Part shown: positions 50,231 through 63,900 of the stretch, in pieces
How the letters are laid out: each line of letters starts with the position of its first letter
How positions within the stretch are numbered: position 1 is the first letter of the stretch
NCBI RefSeq assembly: GCF_012273895.1
Contig: NC_052120.1
Coordinates: 6,519,967 to 6,583,966, forward strand
Source: Zerene cesonia
Taxonomy: Eukaryota; Arthropoda; Insecta; Lepidoptera; Pieridae
Direction of reading: 5' to 3'
DNA length: 64,000 bases
Notes under the pieces: model-generated
The model's input: only the letters and a program-made list of their open reading frames with translations
What the model was told of the DNA's origin: nothing
The model's database searches: none
Translations under genes and position numbers: made by a program

Positions 50231-53200
50231 TTACCACTTTAATTTGAGCCGTATTTTCAGTACAACGTATGTGAGGGTAATAACTGTTACACCAATAGCA
50301 GCTAACGCTCCTACCGCAAATGAAAACGTTTCGTTTAACATCCCATTGTCCTTCAAGAATTGAGTCGGCTTTGAATAATGACAATAGATGTCTGTGCAAA
50401 CAAGTTTTGGGCGGTTCATTCCGAAAATAGATATCACCAGACCAACCAGGCCGTGCTTTAGAAACGATATGTGAAACAGCCATCGGAATATGGAAGGTGC
50501 GTCGCTATATCTGAGGAAGAACCCGGAGAATATCGTGAACGGCATTATGAAGAATGGACCGAAGATCACTGCATTCTGGAACAAAAGGTAACGCGTTTAC
50601 ATAACTTACACTATTTTTGTGAATTACAGAGAACGGTATATAAAACATATATACTTCTTGATCCGTTTATTCAAATAATTTTTAATAGAATGATATTATC
50701 GCACAAAAGTCTTTGTAGATATGATCAAAATAATTAATTATATCCGTAAATGTGGCTGAAGTAGTGATATTGATAAGTATGATATTATTCTTTATAGAAG
50801 ACTAGCTGTGCCCCGCGGTTTCACCCCGTATCCTGTAGGAATATTGGGATAAAAAGTTACCTATATGTTATTCCAGTTGTCCAGCCGATTACGTACCAAA
50901 TTTCATTGCCATCGGTTCAGTAGGTTTTGCGTGAAAGAGTAACAAACACACACATCCTTACAAACTTTCGCATTTATAATATTAGTAGGATAAATAGTAG
51001 GAGGTAGGATTAATGACAGTTTGAACTGTTTCCTGTTATTTTCTCAAAATTGTGCGTATTTTAGATATTTCGAAATAGTGGGGCTAACATCACCCTTGAG
51101 TTCTTAAATTGTGCAGTTCTTTGAAAAAAGCAAGTAAATCGCACTGAAGTGTATTATGAACTTAAATAATTACCTTTATATTAAACAGAGAGCCATTAAA
51201 GAGTCCGACACACACAGCTACGTACGATACTAGTATCAAAGTAGTGCAGTACGTTAAAAAGCGCAACAGCTCAGCGGGCTGGCCCGTCATAACGTAGGTG
51301 ATGCAGCAGAATGTTAGCGTGCACACAGTCTGCGTAGGTAATATGGAGGCGAGGGTGGACGCGTAGTATGCCCCTGTGTTGTACCATCTGTTGAAATGCT
51401 CCCGTCTTACTATTGGCACTTGCTCTGGAACTGATTGTGGTTATGCGTAAAAGATTTATTCAGAATATGGTTGAATGTTGTATACACATCTAGACTATAT
51501 AGTTTTTGGTTCATTAAATTAATACTGTATTTCTAATTAAGTTTTAACTAACGATTCCATTCAGAAGAACAAAATAAATAGCTTACCGCTCTATTCGCGG
51601 GGTTTTTAGGATATATATCCTATGGCCTATCTCTTGTCTCATTTTATATCTTTACCACATTAATCTAAATAGGTTCAGTGAAGAGACAGACAGAGTAACT
51701 TCACATCTATACTAATATTATAAACAAACTCATCAGTTGTTTGTTTGTTTAAACGCGCTAATTTCAGGAACAACTGGACCATTTTGAAAAATTCTTTCAG
51801 TTTTAGATACTCCATTTATTGGGGAAGGCTTTAGGCTATATACCTAGTCTTGCCATAAATATTGTAATAAAGAAAAAAGAAAATTGTTAACTGCAAATAA
51901 CATTTATTANNNNNNNNNNNNNNNNNNNNNNNNNNNNNNNNNNNNNNNNNNNNNNNNNNNNNNNNNNNNNNNNNNNNNNNNNNNNNNNNNNNNNNNNNNN
52001 NNNNNNNNNNNNNNNNNNNNNNNNNNNNNNNNNNNNNNNNNNNNNNNNNNNNNNNNNNNNNNNNNNNNNNNNNNNNNNNNNNNNNNNNNNNNNNNNNNNN
52101 NNNNNNNNNNNNNNNNNNNNNNNNNNNNNNNNNNNNNNNNNNNNNNNNNNNNNNNNNNNNNNNNNNNNNNNNNNNNNNNNNNNNNNNNNNNNNNNNNNNN
52201 NNNNNNNNNNNNNNNNNNNNNNNNNNNNNNNNNNNNNNNNNNNNNNNNNNNNNNNNNNNNNNNNNNNNNNNNNNNNNNNNNNNNNNNNNNNNNNNNNNNN
52301 NNNNNNNNNNNNNNNNNNNNNNNNNNNNNNNNNNNNNNNNNNNNNNNNNNNNNNNNNNNNNNNNNNNNNNNNNNNNNNNNNNNNNNNNNNNNNNNNNNNN
52401 NNNNNNNNNNNNNNNNNNNNNNNNNNNNNNNNNNNNNNNNNNNNNNNNNNNNNNNNNNNNNNNNNNNNNNNNNNNNNNNNNNNNNNNNNNNNNNNNNNNN
52501 NNNNNNNNNNNNNNNNNNNNNNNNNNNNNNNNNNNNNNNNNNNNNNNNNNNNNNNNNNNNNNNNNNNNNNNNNNNNNNNNNNNNNNNNNNNNNNNNNNNN
52601 NNNNNNNNNNNNNNNNNNNNNNNNNNNNNNNNNNNNNNNNNNNNNNNNNNNNNNNNNNNNNNNNNNNNNNNNNNNNNNNNNNNNNNNNNNNNNNNNNNNN
52701 NNNNNNNNNNNNNNNNNNNNNNNNNNNNNNNNNNNNNNNNNNNNNNNNNNNNNNNNNNNNNNNNNNNNNNNNNNNNNNNNNNNNNNNNNNNNNNNNNNNN
52801 NNNNNNNNNNNNNNNNNNNNNNNNNNNNNNNNNNNNNNNNNNNNNNNNNNNNNNNNNNNNNNNNNNNNNNNNNNNNNNNNNNNNNNNNNNNNNNNNNNNN
52901 NNNNNNNNNTGACAGATTCGAAATTCAAATGTAATATTTTTTTATAATTAAGTGTAACAGTATTTATGGCCAGACTAAGTATGTTCCACGGGCGAACCGT
53001 TACTTTAAATATTAACAGGAGTTATTTTGTGAATAACTAGATAGAATTCAGCTACCATTCATTTACAAAACAAAAGAACAAAACAAGATCGTAAGGCAAG
53101 ATTTAAATCCGCATCATTCGCTTATTAAAACATGTGTGATAGAAATTTTACATTTTAGGGTCGACGAGACCTGACATCTATTTTTAAAGACTATCGGGAT

Positions 53201-56200
53201 CCTCTTTTTATAATAATACCCTATTTCAACGCATACAAAAGTCAACCAGTAAGGCACGTCTGCTCGACTGACTTCATGAACATAAAGAATAAAATACTTA
53301 CATCGAACAGTTACTCCACTGAACGCAGTGAACATTAGAAACATTAGGCTATAGTAGAGGAAGTTGTAGTTATCCCTCACGTATTTGGCGTCTTTGCCGA
53401 CATTGAAGAACAAAATGCCGACGAACAAGGCCATCGTGCAATGTATTCCTACATTCATTAGCGTAAAGGATGGGTCACGCCATATTGTCTACAAAAATAA
53501 TACATTATCAACATGTAATATCAAATAATCTGGTAGTAAAAGTGTCCTTAAATATTTGGTAATTTGTCTTTGAATTTTATGTGCACCGATTGCAATATTT
53601 CGTTACAAAATACATGTTAAGACGTAAGTATATATTGTGTGCAAATACAATTTAGCTTAATATTTGTCACGTTAGTAAAGCTTTTCATTGTACTATATAA
53701 ATTTAAGCCAATTATATAACAGATTGAAATTTGAATTCCCTCTGAGAAGCGTTTATCGCTATAGGTAAGTGATTCCATTATGATATTGATATGATATCAA
53801 AATATCGATTGACATCCCCTTCATATTCCTTGTATAAAACATTACTAGGAACATTTCAATTTTAGTAGTCATCTACATGTAAATAAATAGACTTTAAAAT
53901 TAATTGCCGCTATCCCATCGAATGCTCTTTTCGAAATATAAATTTGTCATATCCCCTCTAAAAAGTCTTTCTAATTCATTAAACGGTTCAAAAATAATTT
54001 CATTGATTTAATATTGCTGTTAACTTAATATAAGACAGGGGTAGTTTAAGATAATAATAAAAATTACCAATAATGCTCGTCGAGTTAGTATTGCGAATTG
54101 GTTGATAGATGAAGTCGGATATGTGCTTTTTAGCGCTAATAAAATTTTGTTAGTAGGATCTTCTTTAGGAGGTGGTAATGTTGTCAGGCAAATTTCGTCG
54201 CCTTTATTAATTTTATATTCTGAAATCAAAATTTGAAAACACATGATGAATTAATTCATAGTAAAATGTTATGCAACGATGTTTAAATAATTATTTAATT
54301 ATTAGTCATATGAGATAAAATACTTATTTCTTAATTTATAGCAACATAATAATTAAGTTTTAAAACTTAAAGAACAATTAAAAGTCAATGCCATCTGTAA
54401 CAATGAACCTACTCTGCATAATTAAAATAATTTAAAAGTGTCAGTTTCGGCTATAGCCCACTCAATACAACAATTACATATACATATATATTATATTGTA
54501 GCTATATTATAAATAATAATATTGCCATTGCTTACCTAAACCTAATAATTTACTGTCAGTCTCATTAGATATATTGTTTATCCATTGACTATTTTTGCCA
54601 TTTTGCGAGTGTCTCTCTAAATCATTTTCGTGGCCTCCGCATATTTCAATGACTGAAATAAAAACATTTTTAGTTATTAGAAATATTACCATGGACTTAT
54701 ATGCTTCAAAATTAATTGTGAAATATCAATTGTTAAAATGAATATTATAATAAAGGTTCAATTGGGCAAAATAATTAATTTGTCGGCATTCAAAGAGGAA
54801 TGGAAATAGAGGAATATTTACACAGGATATTAAAACAAAATATATTACTTTAATATCCGAACAATACAAGAAAAGATAAAAAAAAGTTATTTATTTTTAA
54901 TTTATAAGAAAGGAATTGTCAAATTCAATTCTTTTCATACCTTTTCAGGCATATTGTATCAAAAACTGACGACTTATAAGTGATCTCTTCACTGCAGTTT
55001 GCAAAAATTTGTAATAATCGTTCCTTCTAGCTCACCAATTGACCGTTCTTAAATGGGATTTCCTGCACTTTGTAGTACCGGAGATAAGAATTAAGTTTCA
55101 ATCTCCTATTGTACTTTTCGGAGCATTAGTACAGAGTACAAGCTCATTACGCTACACGGCATATGACATGTGTTGGTAATTGGCTATAATGGATAGGAAG
55201 GGACTCATAAAGAACTTGAATGGCCCAGGGCCAATGTACTATATAACATATACTGGCCTCTGTAGAGATCATTCATATAAGACTAGCTTTCCTTGATTTC
55301 CCGGGTAAAACAATACTACAGACGGGCAGAGTTACTTTCGCATTTATAATATTAGAAGAGATAGCATTATTGCAAAAAATTCACTACATAGTCAATCAAA
55401 GGGGTAACAGGTTATTAATCTTTAAACAAGTTTTTGTTTTTGTTTTTAACAATAAAAACACAATTGTGAAACAATTGATGAAAAGAGCTTTTGCATTGTT
55501 CAACTTGGTAAAGTCCAATTCAATACAACAACTTTAATTGATGGAGATAAATATCTAATACAAAGTGCCTCATTAGTAATTATCAGTTATTAATTGCTTA
55601 TAAACAAAGTTAGGTCGGTTAAACCGTAAACGATTGATTGTTCTACAGTTATTGCATCGTAAATAATGTAATCTTCATTATATAGTGTAAAGAGAATTCG
55701 ACATCAAATCGGTTTTCTTCAAGTATTAGTTTTATATCAAATTTTCTGCCCCTATAACCTCCTATTAACGGATCGGATACCAGACGTGTGGGAACGAGGT
55801 CTTAAGGGAGATTCAGAGTCTTGTGCAGATACATAGTTACATAAATATTAAAAAACATAGAAGGAGCAGCAATGTAATACTTACAGAAGTCAACTGGGTT
55901 ATGATATGGGGGGCAAATAAGATTAATTTCTCCTAGAAAAGGGACGAGCAGCTGCACAGCCCCTATATAGCCACACCTGCCTCCGACCATGGCGTACAGC
56001 CTATCGACCATATCCAGTAGGGTCGCAGAGGGCTGATGCATAGATATCACCACGGTTCGCCCCTGCCGTGCCAAGAGGTGCAGAAGGTAGATTAGTTGTT
56101 TGGTTGTTGAGCTGTCGAGACCACTGAAAGAGACATGTTTTTTATAAATAAAATGTTTACGCGATACGGTAATTAAGTAAAACATATTTTTATTATAAGT

Positions 56201-59200
56201 TCAGAACTCTGTCTTTTTATTGCGTTTTTTACACTTTTAACGCTTAAGTTTTTTGTATTGTATATAAAAATATTCTTGGAGCGAAATAGGTTCTTCAAAG
56301 TGAAATAAATTAATATGCGTAACGGCAATCGCAGGTTACGTGTTATGTTTGCAAAACATTGCACGAAAATCTATTAAAACACTTCTTTTCTAATTATATC
56401 GTATTTATAAAGACGTTGAAAACCTAATTCTTTAGGTTTTCAACGTCTTTACAAAGCCAATAGTTGGCACGCACACAGTGAAAGATTTCTATTTTTTTTT
56501 CAAATATCAAAATTTACAAAATTATTAGTTATTTAGACGTTTGTACTAATCATCATCATTATCATCTATTGTGGGAGCCGCCACGAATTGGGCCAGCTCG
56601 CACCGGGGAAGTACCAAACCCCCACAGAAAACCGACGTGAAATAATAGCTTGCTATTGTGTTTCGTACATTGAGTGGGGGAGCCGGAGGCCTATATCCTT
56701 TTCCTTACCCTTCCCAGTCCTTTCCTTTATTACTCTCATCTATCCTTTCCCAATTAAAGTCGGCAATCCAATTGTAGAGGTGAAAGGTCTGCAATTGACC
56801 TTCGACCTCTCCAAATGTTCATGGGCGGTGGCAGCGCTTACCATCAGGCGACCCACCAGCTCCATTTCCGACTATGACATAAAAAAAATATCATCATAAA
56901 CCCATAATTGTTCTCACTACCTACAGGGACACAAGACTTCTATGAAGGTTGAGGCTATAATATGCCACTTTGCAGTTAAGGTTTGGCTGATATTAGAAGC
57001 AGTCGTTCTTTTCATTTCATAGACATGTTGGTTTCTTCACATTATTTTCGTTCAGCGTTTGAGTGATGTGGATGTGCGAATAAATTTAAAAATTATCTTT
57101 GTTTTCTATCTTCGTCTGGTCTTGAACCTCCGATTTTTTTATTTATGTTTGAGGTTTTAACAAGTAATTAACATATCATCTGTGTGTATAATACAAACCA
57201 ATATAAATATGTAAGATATAAATATATACAATTTGATATAATCTAAAAAATCGGAAAGTAGGATTTTACATAAGTTTTGTCTCTTGGACTATATAATTTC
57301 ATGTATTCCTTTAAGAAGGATGCGAAAGCTACCGTACTAGGTTTGTAATGATAGTATATCATTATATGGCCTGAATTATAAGATATTTACATCCGACGTA
57401 TGTTATCTTGCTTATGTATATTCTGAGATTGTATCGAAAATTTAATTAAATTACTAATTTTATAGGAATTACTAATATTGGTACAAATATCTATTTTATA
57501 CAGAGGTAAAGTTTGTGAAATTGCGAGTTTGGCGACTAAATAGCCAATGCCTTAGATGATACGTTCGATAAGTTTAAAATAAAACTAAATCAACTCATTT
57601 ACATATGGTGAATTATTCATATTCAATTAGTCAGGAGTGTACCTACTGGCACAGGAAATGGTAATTATTATACAGGTTTCTAGGTTAAGGTTATCAAGAT
57701 TCGCGACATGAATAGTCTCCAATAATGACGTCTAATGATGTGATTTTTAAATAATTTTCAATCCCATGTTATATTCATTTTATTTTATTTATAACTCTTT
57801 AATAAAACATACATAAACGAATCTTATTACTAATAATACTAATAATTGCAAAAAATACAGAATAGTTAATAAGGCGGCCTTATCACTTAATAGTGATCAC
57901 TTCCAGGCAACCGGGGCAAAAGGTAACGAACTAGCTCAATCAAATTAAATCGGTAGGTAGGAAAAAGCAAGGAGGTTTAATTGAGAAAGGCAGGCAGTGA
58001 AAAACAAATTAAAAAGAAAATATATTTTACCTAGTTGTAATATTCGAAGTCACTAAATTCATATATTAGTTTCTAATTATTATCCCTACTAATCCCTACT
58101 AATATTATAAATGCGAAAGTAACTCTGTCTGTCTGTCTGTCTGTTACGCTTTCACGCCTAAACCACTGAACCGATTTTCACAAAATTTGGTATGAAGATA
58201 GAACTGAACTTGGGAAAGGACATAGGATACTTTTTATCGCGAAAAAAGAGTAGAAAGGGTTGAAAGACGGGATGAAAGTTTGTATGAAAGTTCGTTATTG
58301 TCAAACCGATTTTGATGAAACTTGGTATGATGATGGAGCTTAACGTGGGAAAGAACAAACCATACTTTTTAATACGAAGAAAATACTCCTTACCATGTCG
58401 CGCGATATAAGCGAATTCTACGCGGGCGAAGCCGCGGGTGAAAAGCTAGTTATACATATAAAGGATTAAAAAATGGCCAGTTTGAAAGATGTCAATGCAC
58501 GATAAGGACGAGATAAGTATCTGGCACCTGTGTGCAATGAAAAGAGTATATATTTAGCCGTTATCATCACTCGTCAGTAGTCACAAGTAAAGCAGGCGTT
58601 CGATTATTCTTTGTATTTATCTAATATAGGCATACAATTATTAAAATTACATATACTCAGATTTTTTATGTATTAGCGTTCCGTTCGCTTAATCCGTGCT
58701 TAGTTTTTTCTTTCCATAAGAAATTACCCGAATTGGTCCACCCGTTCTCTAGTTTTGCTCTAAGCAACACATTTGGCGATTCAAATAATATCATTGCATA
58801 CTATTTTATAAAGTTGAAACCGATTTTCAAATAAATGCAGTTATATTTCAGGTTTTCGTAAAAACCCTCAAATTAAAAGACCAATTTTGATATTGCGACC
58901 AAAGTAAATGATGTATATGTGTGTGTAAATAATTGACGTAATATTCTGGTACAATTCTGTCTAACTAACAAAATAAAATAAGATTAATAAATGGTAATGT
59001 TGAGATTAATTTATTTTACACAAAGCGCAAAGTACACGTTCACCTTGACATTTAATTTAAACAAAACCGTTGTAAAATGTTTCCGCGGTTATTTATATTT
59101 ATTTCAGTGTTCGATGTTAACCTACAAATAAACATATTATAATGTATTTCTCAAAATAATACTATTTGCAAAAATAGATAAGAATTACCGAACTTAATTG

Positions 59201-60988
59201 AGGAATTAGAATGATATTTAATTAAATTATCAATAGGAAAATTCAATGAAGTAAAAGTTGATCATTCGAGAATATAACTGCTTAAAAAATCTTTGGTTTA
59301 AAAAACTTAATATCAATCCTTAAGATGCCGTCGTGTTCAACATACTAAATGTTTGTTATATGTATACTCAAAGAAATTAATCTTTAAGCCCGAAGGCTTA
59401 GGGTATTTACCCAAACCTTCATGGAGGCCAGTATCCTCGCAGAGGCTAAAGATTTATTATCATTACTTTTGATAACATATACATTTTATCATATTTTTTA
59501 ATCATTCTTACCTAGTAGGTTCATCTAAAAACATAACAGGCGGATCATTGACTAGTTCCAGACCAATTGCTAGCCTCTTCTTCTGGCCCCCAGACAGACT
59601 GCCAGCCCGCGTGTTTCTCACTCTGTTTACACCAAGCGATGTTATTATTTCCTCCACCTAAAATATGCAATTGTTATTAATTATTGCTCGTCGCTGCAGA
59701 CCTAACGTAATTGGCAAATTTGAATTTAATGAGTCTGATTAAGTTTCCTTGTATGTAGAAGTATTATTCACAATTATTTTCTTTAAATAATATCTGATTT
59801 AAAGAAAATATTTATACAGGGAGTCATAAATTTGTAATACTTAAATTTACATTAAGATTATTTTTGTAAAAAGCCTTATGAAAGAAAAAATCTACCGTTA
59901 ATAAGTTAAGTTGGTTGAAGTTATAACAACATACACGTAAGTGTTGTATTGTATTGTGATTTTTATAAAATAATTCTTGTAAAATCAAGGTGTTACTAAA
60001 TTTGTTACTTATAAAATTTTTGTTCTTCAGACATTTACAAAATGAACGTTCTTGCATATAAAGTACGCAGAAAATGGAATCAAAATCTGTTCAAAGTCTT
60101 TTGCAGTCATTATATTATGACTAATTAATTTTTATCACGGTTGAGTGCACTCGAACTAGTTTCAGTACAGCTGCACTCACGTAGACCATTCAAGTTCATT
60201 CGTACTTAGAACAGTAAATTCCGTAATCAAACTATTACGTTTAATACTTTTTCATTGTAATTTCAAGGCAATTTTAAAAATCATGTTGTTTTATTTAATT
60301 TCATCGTTGTTTCTCTGCTTAGTGATTAATTGCACTGAAATATATAAGACACTAGCTGCACCCGGCAAACGCTGTCTGCCTTACTCTTATCATTTAGGGG
60401 TATAAGAAATAGATGTTGGCCGATTCTCATAGATACCGGATAAGCACAAAAAATTTCATCTAAATCGGTCAAGCCGTTTCGGAGGAGTATGGCAACGAAA
60501 ACTGTGACACGAGAATTTTATATATTAGATTATAGCAAAGTCTTAATACCTATGTTTTTATGATTGCTTGCTTGTATGTTCATGACATTTCCTCACGAAT
60601 TGGGTCGATTATGATCCAGGGCAATTACTACATACTCGCAAGATTAGTGTTGCCCGCAAGTACCTTAAAAGATAAAGTAAGTGACCCATATAGGTCACCT
60701 AATCCTTCCGTTGTATTTTTTCGATATGCTATGATATCATTTTGACAATGGTTGAGGTTATGTATCGTATACGAGAATTTTATTAATGGTATATGTTTTA
60801 CCCTTTTTATTTTTTGTTGCGTGTTGATATGGTTCCCCAGTTTGAGCTCCGCAGCAAAGTGAAGGGACTCTTCGATCGTGAGCATGTTTTGCACCTGGTC
60901 ATCTTGGAGTATGTAACACGAGCGTCGTCTAAACAGCTTCTCATTCCTTATTTGGCCATTCACGCAGATAGTGCCGCTGGTTGGCTTT
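50231..60988 (-). CDS. ABCG half-transporter (ABCG1/ABCG4-like), gene B, 5' end missing
   Basis: Eight coding exons: 60988-60802, 59657-59512, 56123-55885, 54652-54536, 54219-54068, 53488-53302, 51430-51174 and 50575-50231; all are GT-AG and in phase, giving the last 542 residues. The first exon sequence begins one base into a codon, as gene A does after its Walker A exon, so about 85 residues including Walker A lie beyond position 64000. Visible motifs: Q-loop YILQDD (about 60895-60912), signature LSGGQKKR and Walker B VMFLDE in exon 59657-59512, H-loop ISMHQPS in exon 56123-55885, and six-helix ABC2 membrane domain in the last three exons. All visible nucleotide-site motifs are intact. It is a tandem paralog of gene A, with exons of 146, 239 and 345 nt conserved in length. 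Substrate unknown. Confidence 0.9.
50801..50990 (-). mobile_element. Non-autonomous Helitron-like element, short form
   Basis: On the - strand it runs from TCCTACTAATATTATAAATG to GCACAGCTAGT. It is the cleanest short copy, lying in the last intron of ABCG gene B. Confidence 0.78.
51706..51840 (+). mobile_element. 5' part of another Helitron-like element, running towards a gap
   Basis: It begins TCTATACTAATATTATAAAC and continues into TTTAAACGCGCTAATTTCAGG. The hairpin and CTAG end are absent; they are either lost or in the gap at 51910. Confidence 0.5.
51910..52909. other. Scaffold gap of 1000 N in an intron of ABCG gene B
   Basis: Exactly 1000 N. The flanks do not overlap. The exons on either side (53488-53302 and 51430-51174) join in phase, so coding sequence is complete. 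Confidence 0.9.
56408..56451. repeat. Perfect 20-bp hairpin in an ABCG gene B intron
   Basis: Arm 56408-56427 (TAAAGACGTTGAAAACCTAA) and its exact reverse complement 56432-56451 are separated by 4 nt. It lies next to, but outside, a SINE-like copy. Confidence 0.85.
56573..56890 (+). repeat. SINE-like repeat, copy 3 (best preserved)
   Basis: It runs from GGGAGCCGCCACGAATTGGG to CCGACTATGACATAAAAAAA, with an A-rich 3' tail. Blocks CACCGGGGAAGTACCAAACC and TTCATGGGCGGTGGCAGCGC match the two other copies. Confidence 0.75.
58093..58450 (+). mobile_element. Helitron-like element with a tetranucleotide tract
   Basis: It starts TCCCTACTAATATTATAAAT, contains a (CTGT)n tract at about 58125-58143, and ends with the hairpin CGCGGGCGAAGCCGCG and AAAAGCTAGT. 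The first bases (TCCCTACTAA) are repeated just before the start, at 58083. Confidence 0.75.
60351..60529 (-). mobile_element. Short dispersed element with Helitron-like ends, different family
   Basis: On the - strand it begins TCTAATATATAAAATTCTCG and ends GCCGGGTGCAGCTAGT. The core GAAACGGCTTGACCGATTTA differs from the other elements, so this is a separate family. Confidence 0.6.
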
Positions 60989-63900
60989 CTGAAAGGAAAC
61001 AAGAACTTAGCAAATGTGCCTTATATATACGCTAAAGTGACGTGTTTTGAATAGGCCAATTAGTAATTAAAAAAGTACCTAAATCACACCTTTTAAATAT
61101 ATCTGCACCATCAAACACGTGACGTAATAAGAACTCGATAATGAAATGGAGAAATCGTTATAGTTGAATATTCGTATGCGGCTTAATCGTATTAATCATA
61201 TAATACAATAATTATGTGTAAATATTACAATCGTTAAATGAAACACGGAAAGCTATTGCCAGCACCAAGTTTCCGTTTCAAACAAGGCGCTACAACACAT
61301 ACATTGGTGTTATTAGTATTTCAAAAGGTATTATTTACTTTGTTGCTTTATATTTATTATGTGATAAAGTATAATGAATTTAAAGACATGTATTTATTTC
61401 GTATTATTATAATTATGCCCCAACAGGATCAGAGTAATAACTGGGAATAATTTTACTATACTTTTATCCCAAAAAGAAAGAAAAGATACTTATTTTAATT
61501 ATCACCCTTATACTTAAAAATAATAAATAAGTTACAAAATATTTGATACAATGCTCAGACTATAAGCTATTTTGTCTGGTTAAATACGAAATTCTTTAAC
61601 CTACTTAATATGCCGTCAATTTAAATTGAAAGGAAACGTCTGAGGTCAGTAAATGAATACTTCCTCGAGTTTCAGACTCTTCGCCTGTGACATGAAGAGG
61701 ATAATATACTACGCGATTCTGAGATAACATTATCTTCAAATTGAGTCATTTTAAGGGCCGGGGTAACCGCGTACCGATAATGTCCCTGACAGACTATATG
61801 ATATTTGGTGACGCACATTTTCATACTTTATTAGTCACTGAAAGATAAGCAAATCAAAATATCTGACATGTTTTGTTAAGCTCAAGCTTAATCCGTGAAG
61901 TCAGCCCTAAAAAGAAATAACATTAAAGAAAATTCGATCCTTTTTATTAATTTACTCGATAACTATTTTCGGTCGCTTTATTTGACTTTAGTTTAATTCA
62001 GAAATACAAAATTAACTACACTTTGCTTTACTTCGTATTTTATTTACGCGTCCATAGTTCTATTTGACAGTCGACGAACAAATATAGTTATTGTTATATG
62101 CAAAGCATTATCTGTGGTATTTTGTTATCTGTGGCAGTATTAAAATATGTGTACGTTTTTACGGAGATTGAATAAGAATTGTTTATTTTAATTAATATCG
62201 TATTGTTTAATGTTTTAAATAATAAGTAAGCATGTCGTCACATAAAATAAATCTTGAATGCATGTCTTACACAGGCAAGATGCATAATAAATTACGTTGT
62301 AGGTAAATTGTCTGAAATTATTAGTGTTAGGTTAAGGTTATGCAGGTATTATTTTAAAGTGCAATAAAGGATTTTACCCTACATTTTTTAATTTCATTTG
62401 AGTTTCGATGTGACGATAACCCTAAAAGATACCCACGCTAACATGTGTATGTTGCAATCACATGGAACAATGAGGTTGTAAACAAAGATAGGTTGGCGAT
62501 GAAACAATTAACGCGCTAGTTATCTATGTATATACCTATCCATATCATCGATTATCGTAGATATTTGCATCAATACAACGATGGATAACATTCTAATCAG
62601 ATTTGACGGCAAAACATTGGATCAAGATTAGAAGTTAAAATTGTCCTAGTGGGTCCTGATAATCGAATTTTGTATATTTTTTAAAATCTAATTAAAAACC
62701 TAGGAGCCCCTGAAATATAAATATATTGTAGTTTAAGCAGAAGAGACTTGGCTATCAACAAGTGTATCTACTATACAGAGCACATATCGTACGATTGGAC
62801 AATTGGGTCTATTATTGGTTATATCCATGCTGGTTATCAGGTTGAATTATACCGAGAAGAAACAGAATGCCTGACTTTAATCCATAGATTATAAATTTAC
62901 GTATATACTGCTTAAATCGATGTACTTACTAGTAGACTAGTAGATAGTATATAAATCCCTAAACTGAGGGAGACAGATATTACTAATTTTCAATACAAGT
63001 TGCCGCTCGAGGTTTCATTACAAGTCTCATCAGATATTAGAGAAATAAAAGTATCCTACTCTGCCAGAGTAAGTCAAAAGAATCAAATAAAAGGCATTTT
63101 AATGCATGTTGTTAATCAATAACATATCATGTAGTGCCCCCAAAGTGTTATTGATTGAAGTGTGTTGATCGGTTGAATTTATTAGTTATTTTATTTTATA
63201 GCTGCCCAAGAAAGAACTTTAGGAAGAATCCAACTTAACATTCCTAAATTTTTGAACATTGAAACACCTTTATTTTCATTACAGCGAAGAAGAAACATAT
63301 TTTTTTTTTGAAGTTCCCTTATTTGTACAATGTTTGGTTGAAGAGTAAAAAATAAATAAATAAAATGATTCAGTGGCCCTCCTGTTCTCTATAATTTAAC
63401 ACGTCCAAAAATATTATAACAAATGAAAAATATAAACTAAAAAATCGTGTTAAAATTGACTAGAATCAAGTAATTATGTACACGAAAATGCAATGAAACA
63501 GAACGAAGTTAACGCTACACGGGTTTTTAAGACAATTATTCGTAATTCGTACTAATTAATTATTGGGCGTTCTGTTTTAGATTATGTTTTCACCTACCAA
63601 AAAATCTGAAAAGATTAAACCTATTTTTTGGATAATTTTGGTCTGAAATTCTACTATATATCTTGCAATATTTAAAGTGATGGCGAATACGGCACAAAGC
63701 ATCTGTTTTTTTAGTACTTTTATGCATTACAATTCAGAGCATTGTATTATATGAGGACGGAGAATATACAAGTACATATTCTCGTACATATCAATATTTA
63801 TCATAAGCCCACCGCTGTACTCGATCTGTGGCCGGAAAATATATAGTACCTATTACAAAAGTTCCGTTTGAAATTTATGCTTCTTAACTACGTCTACGTT

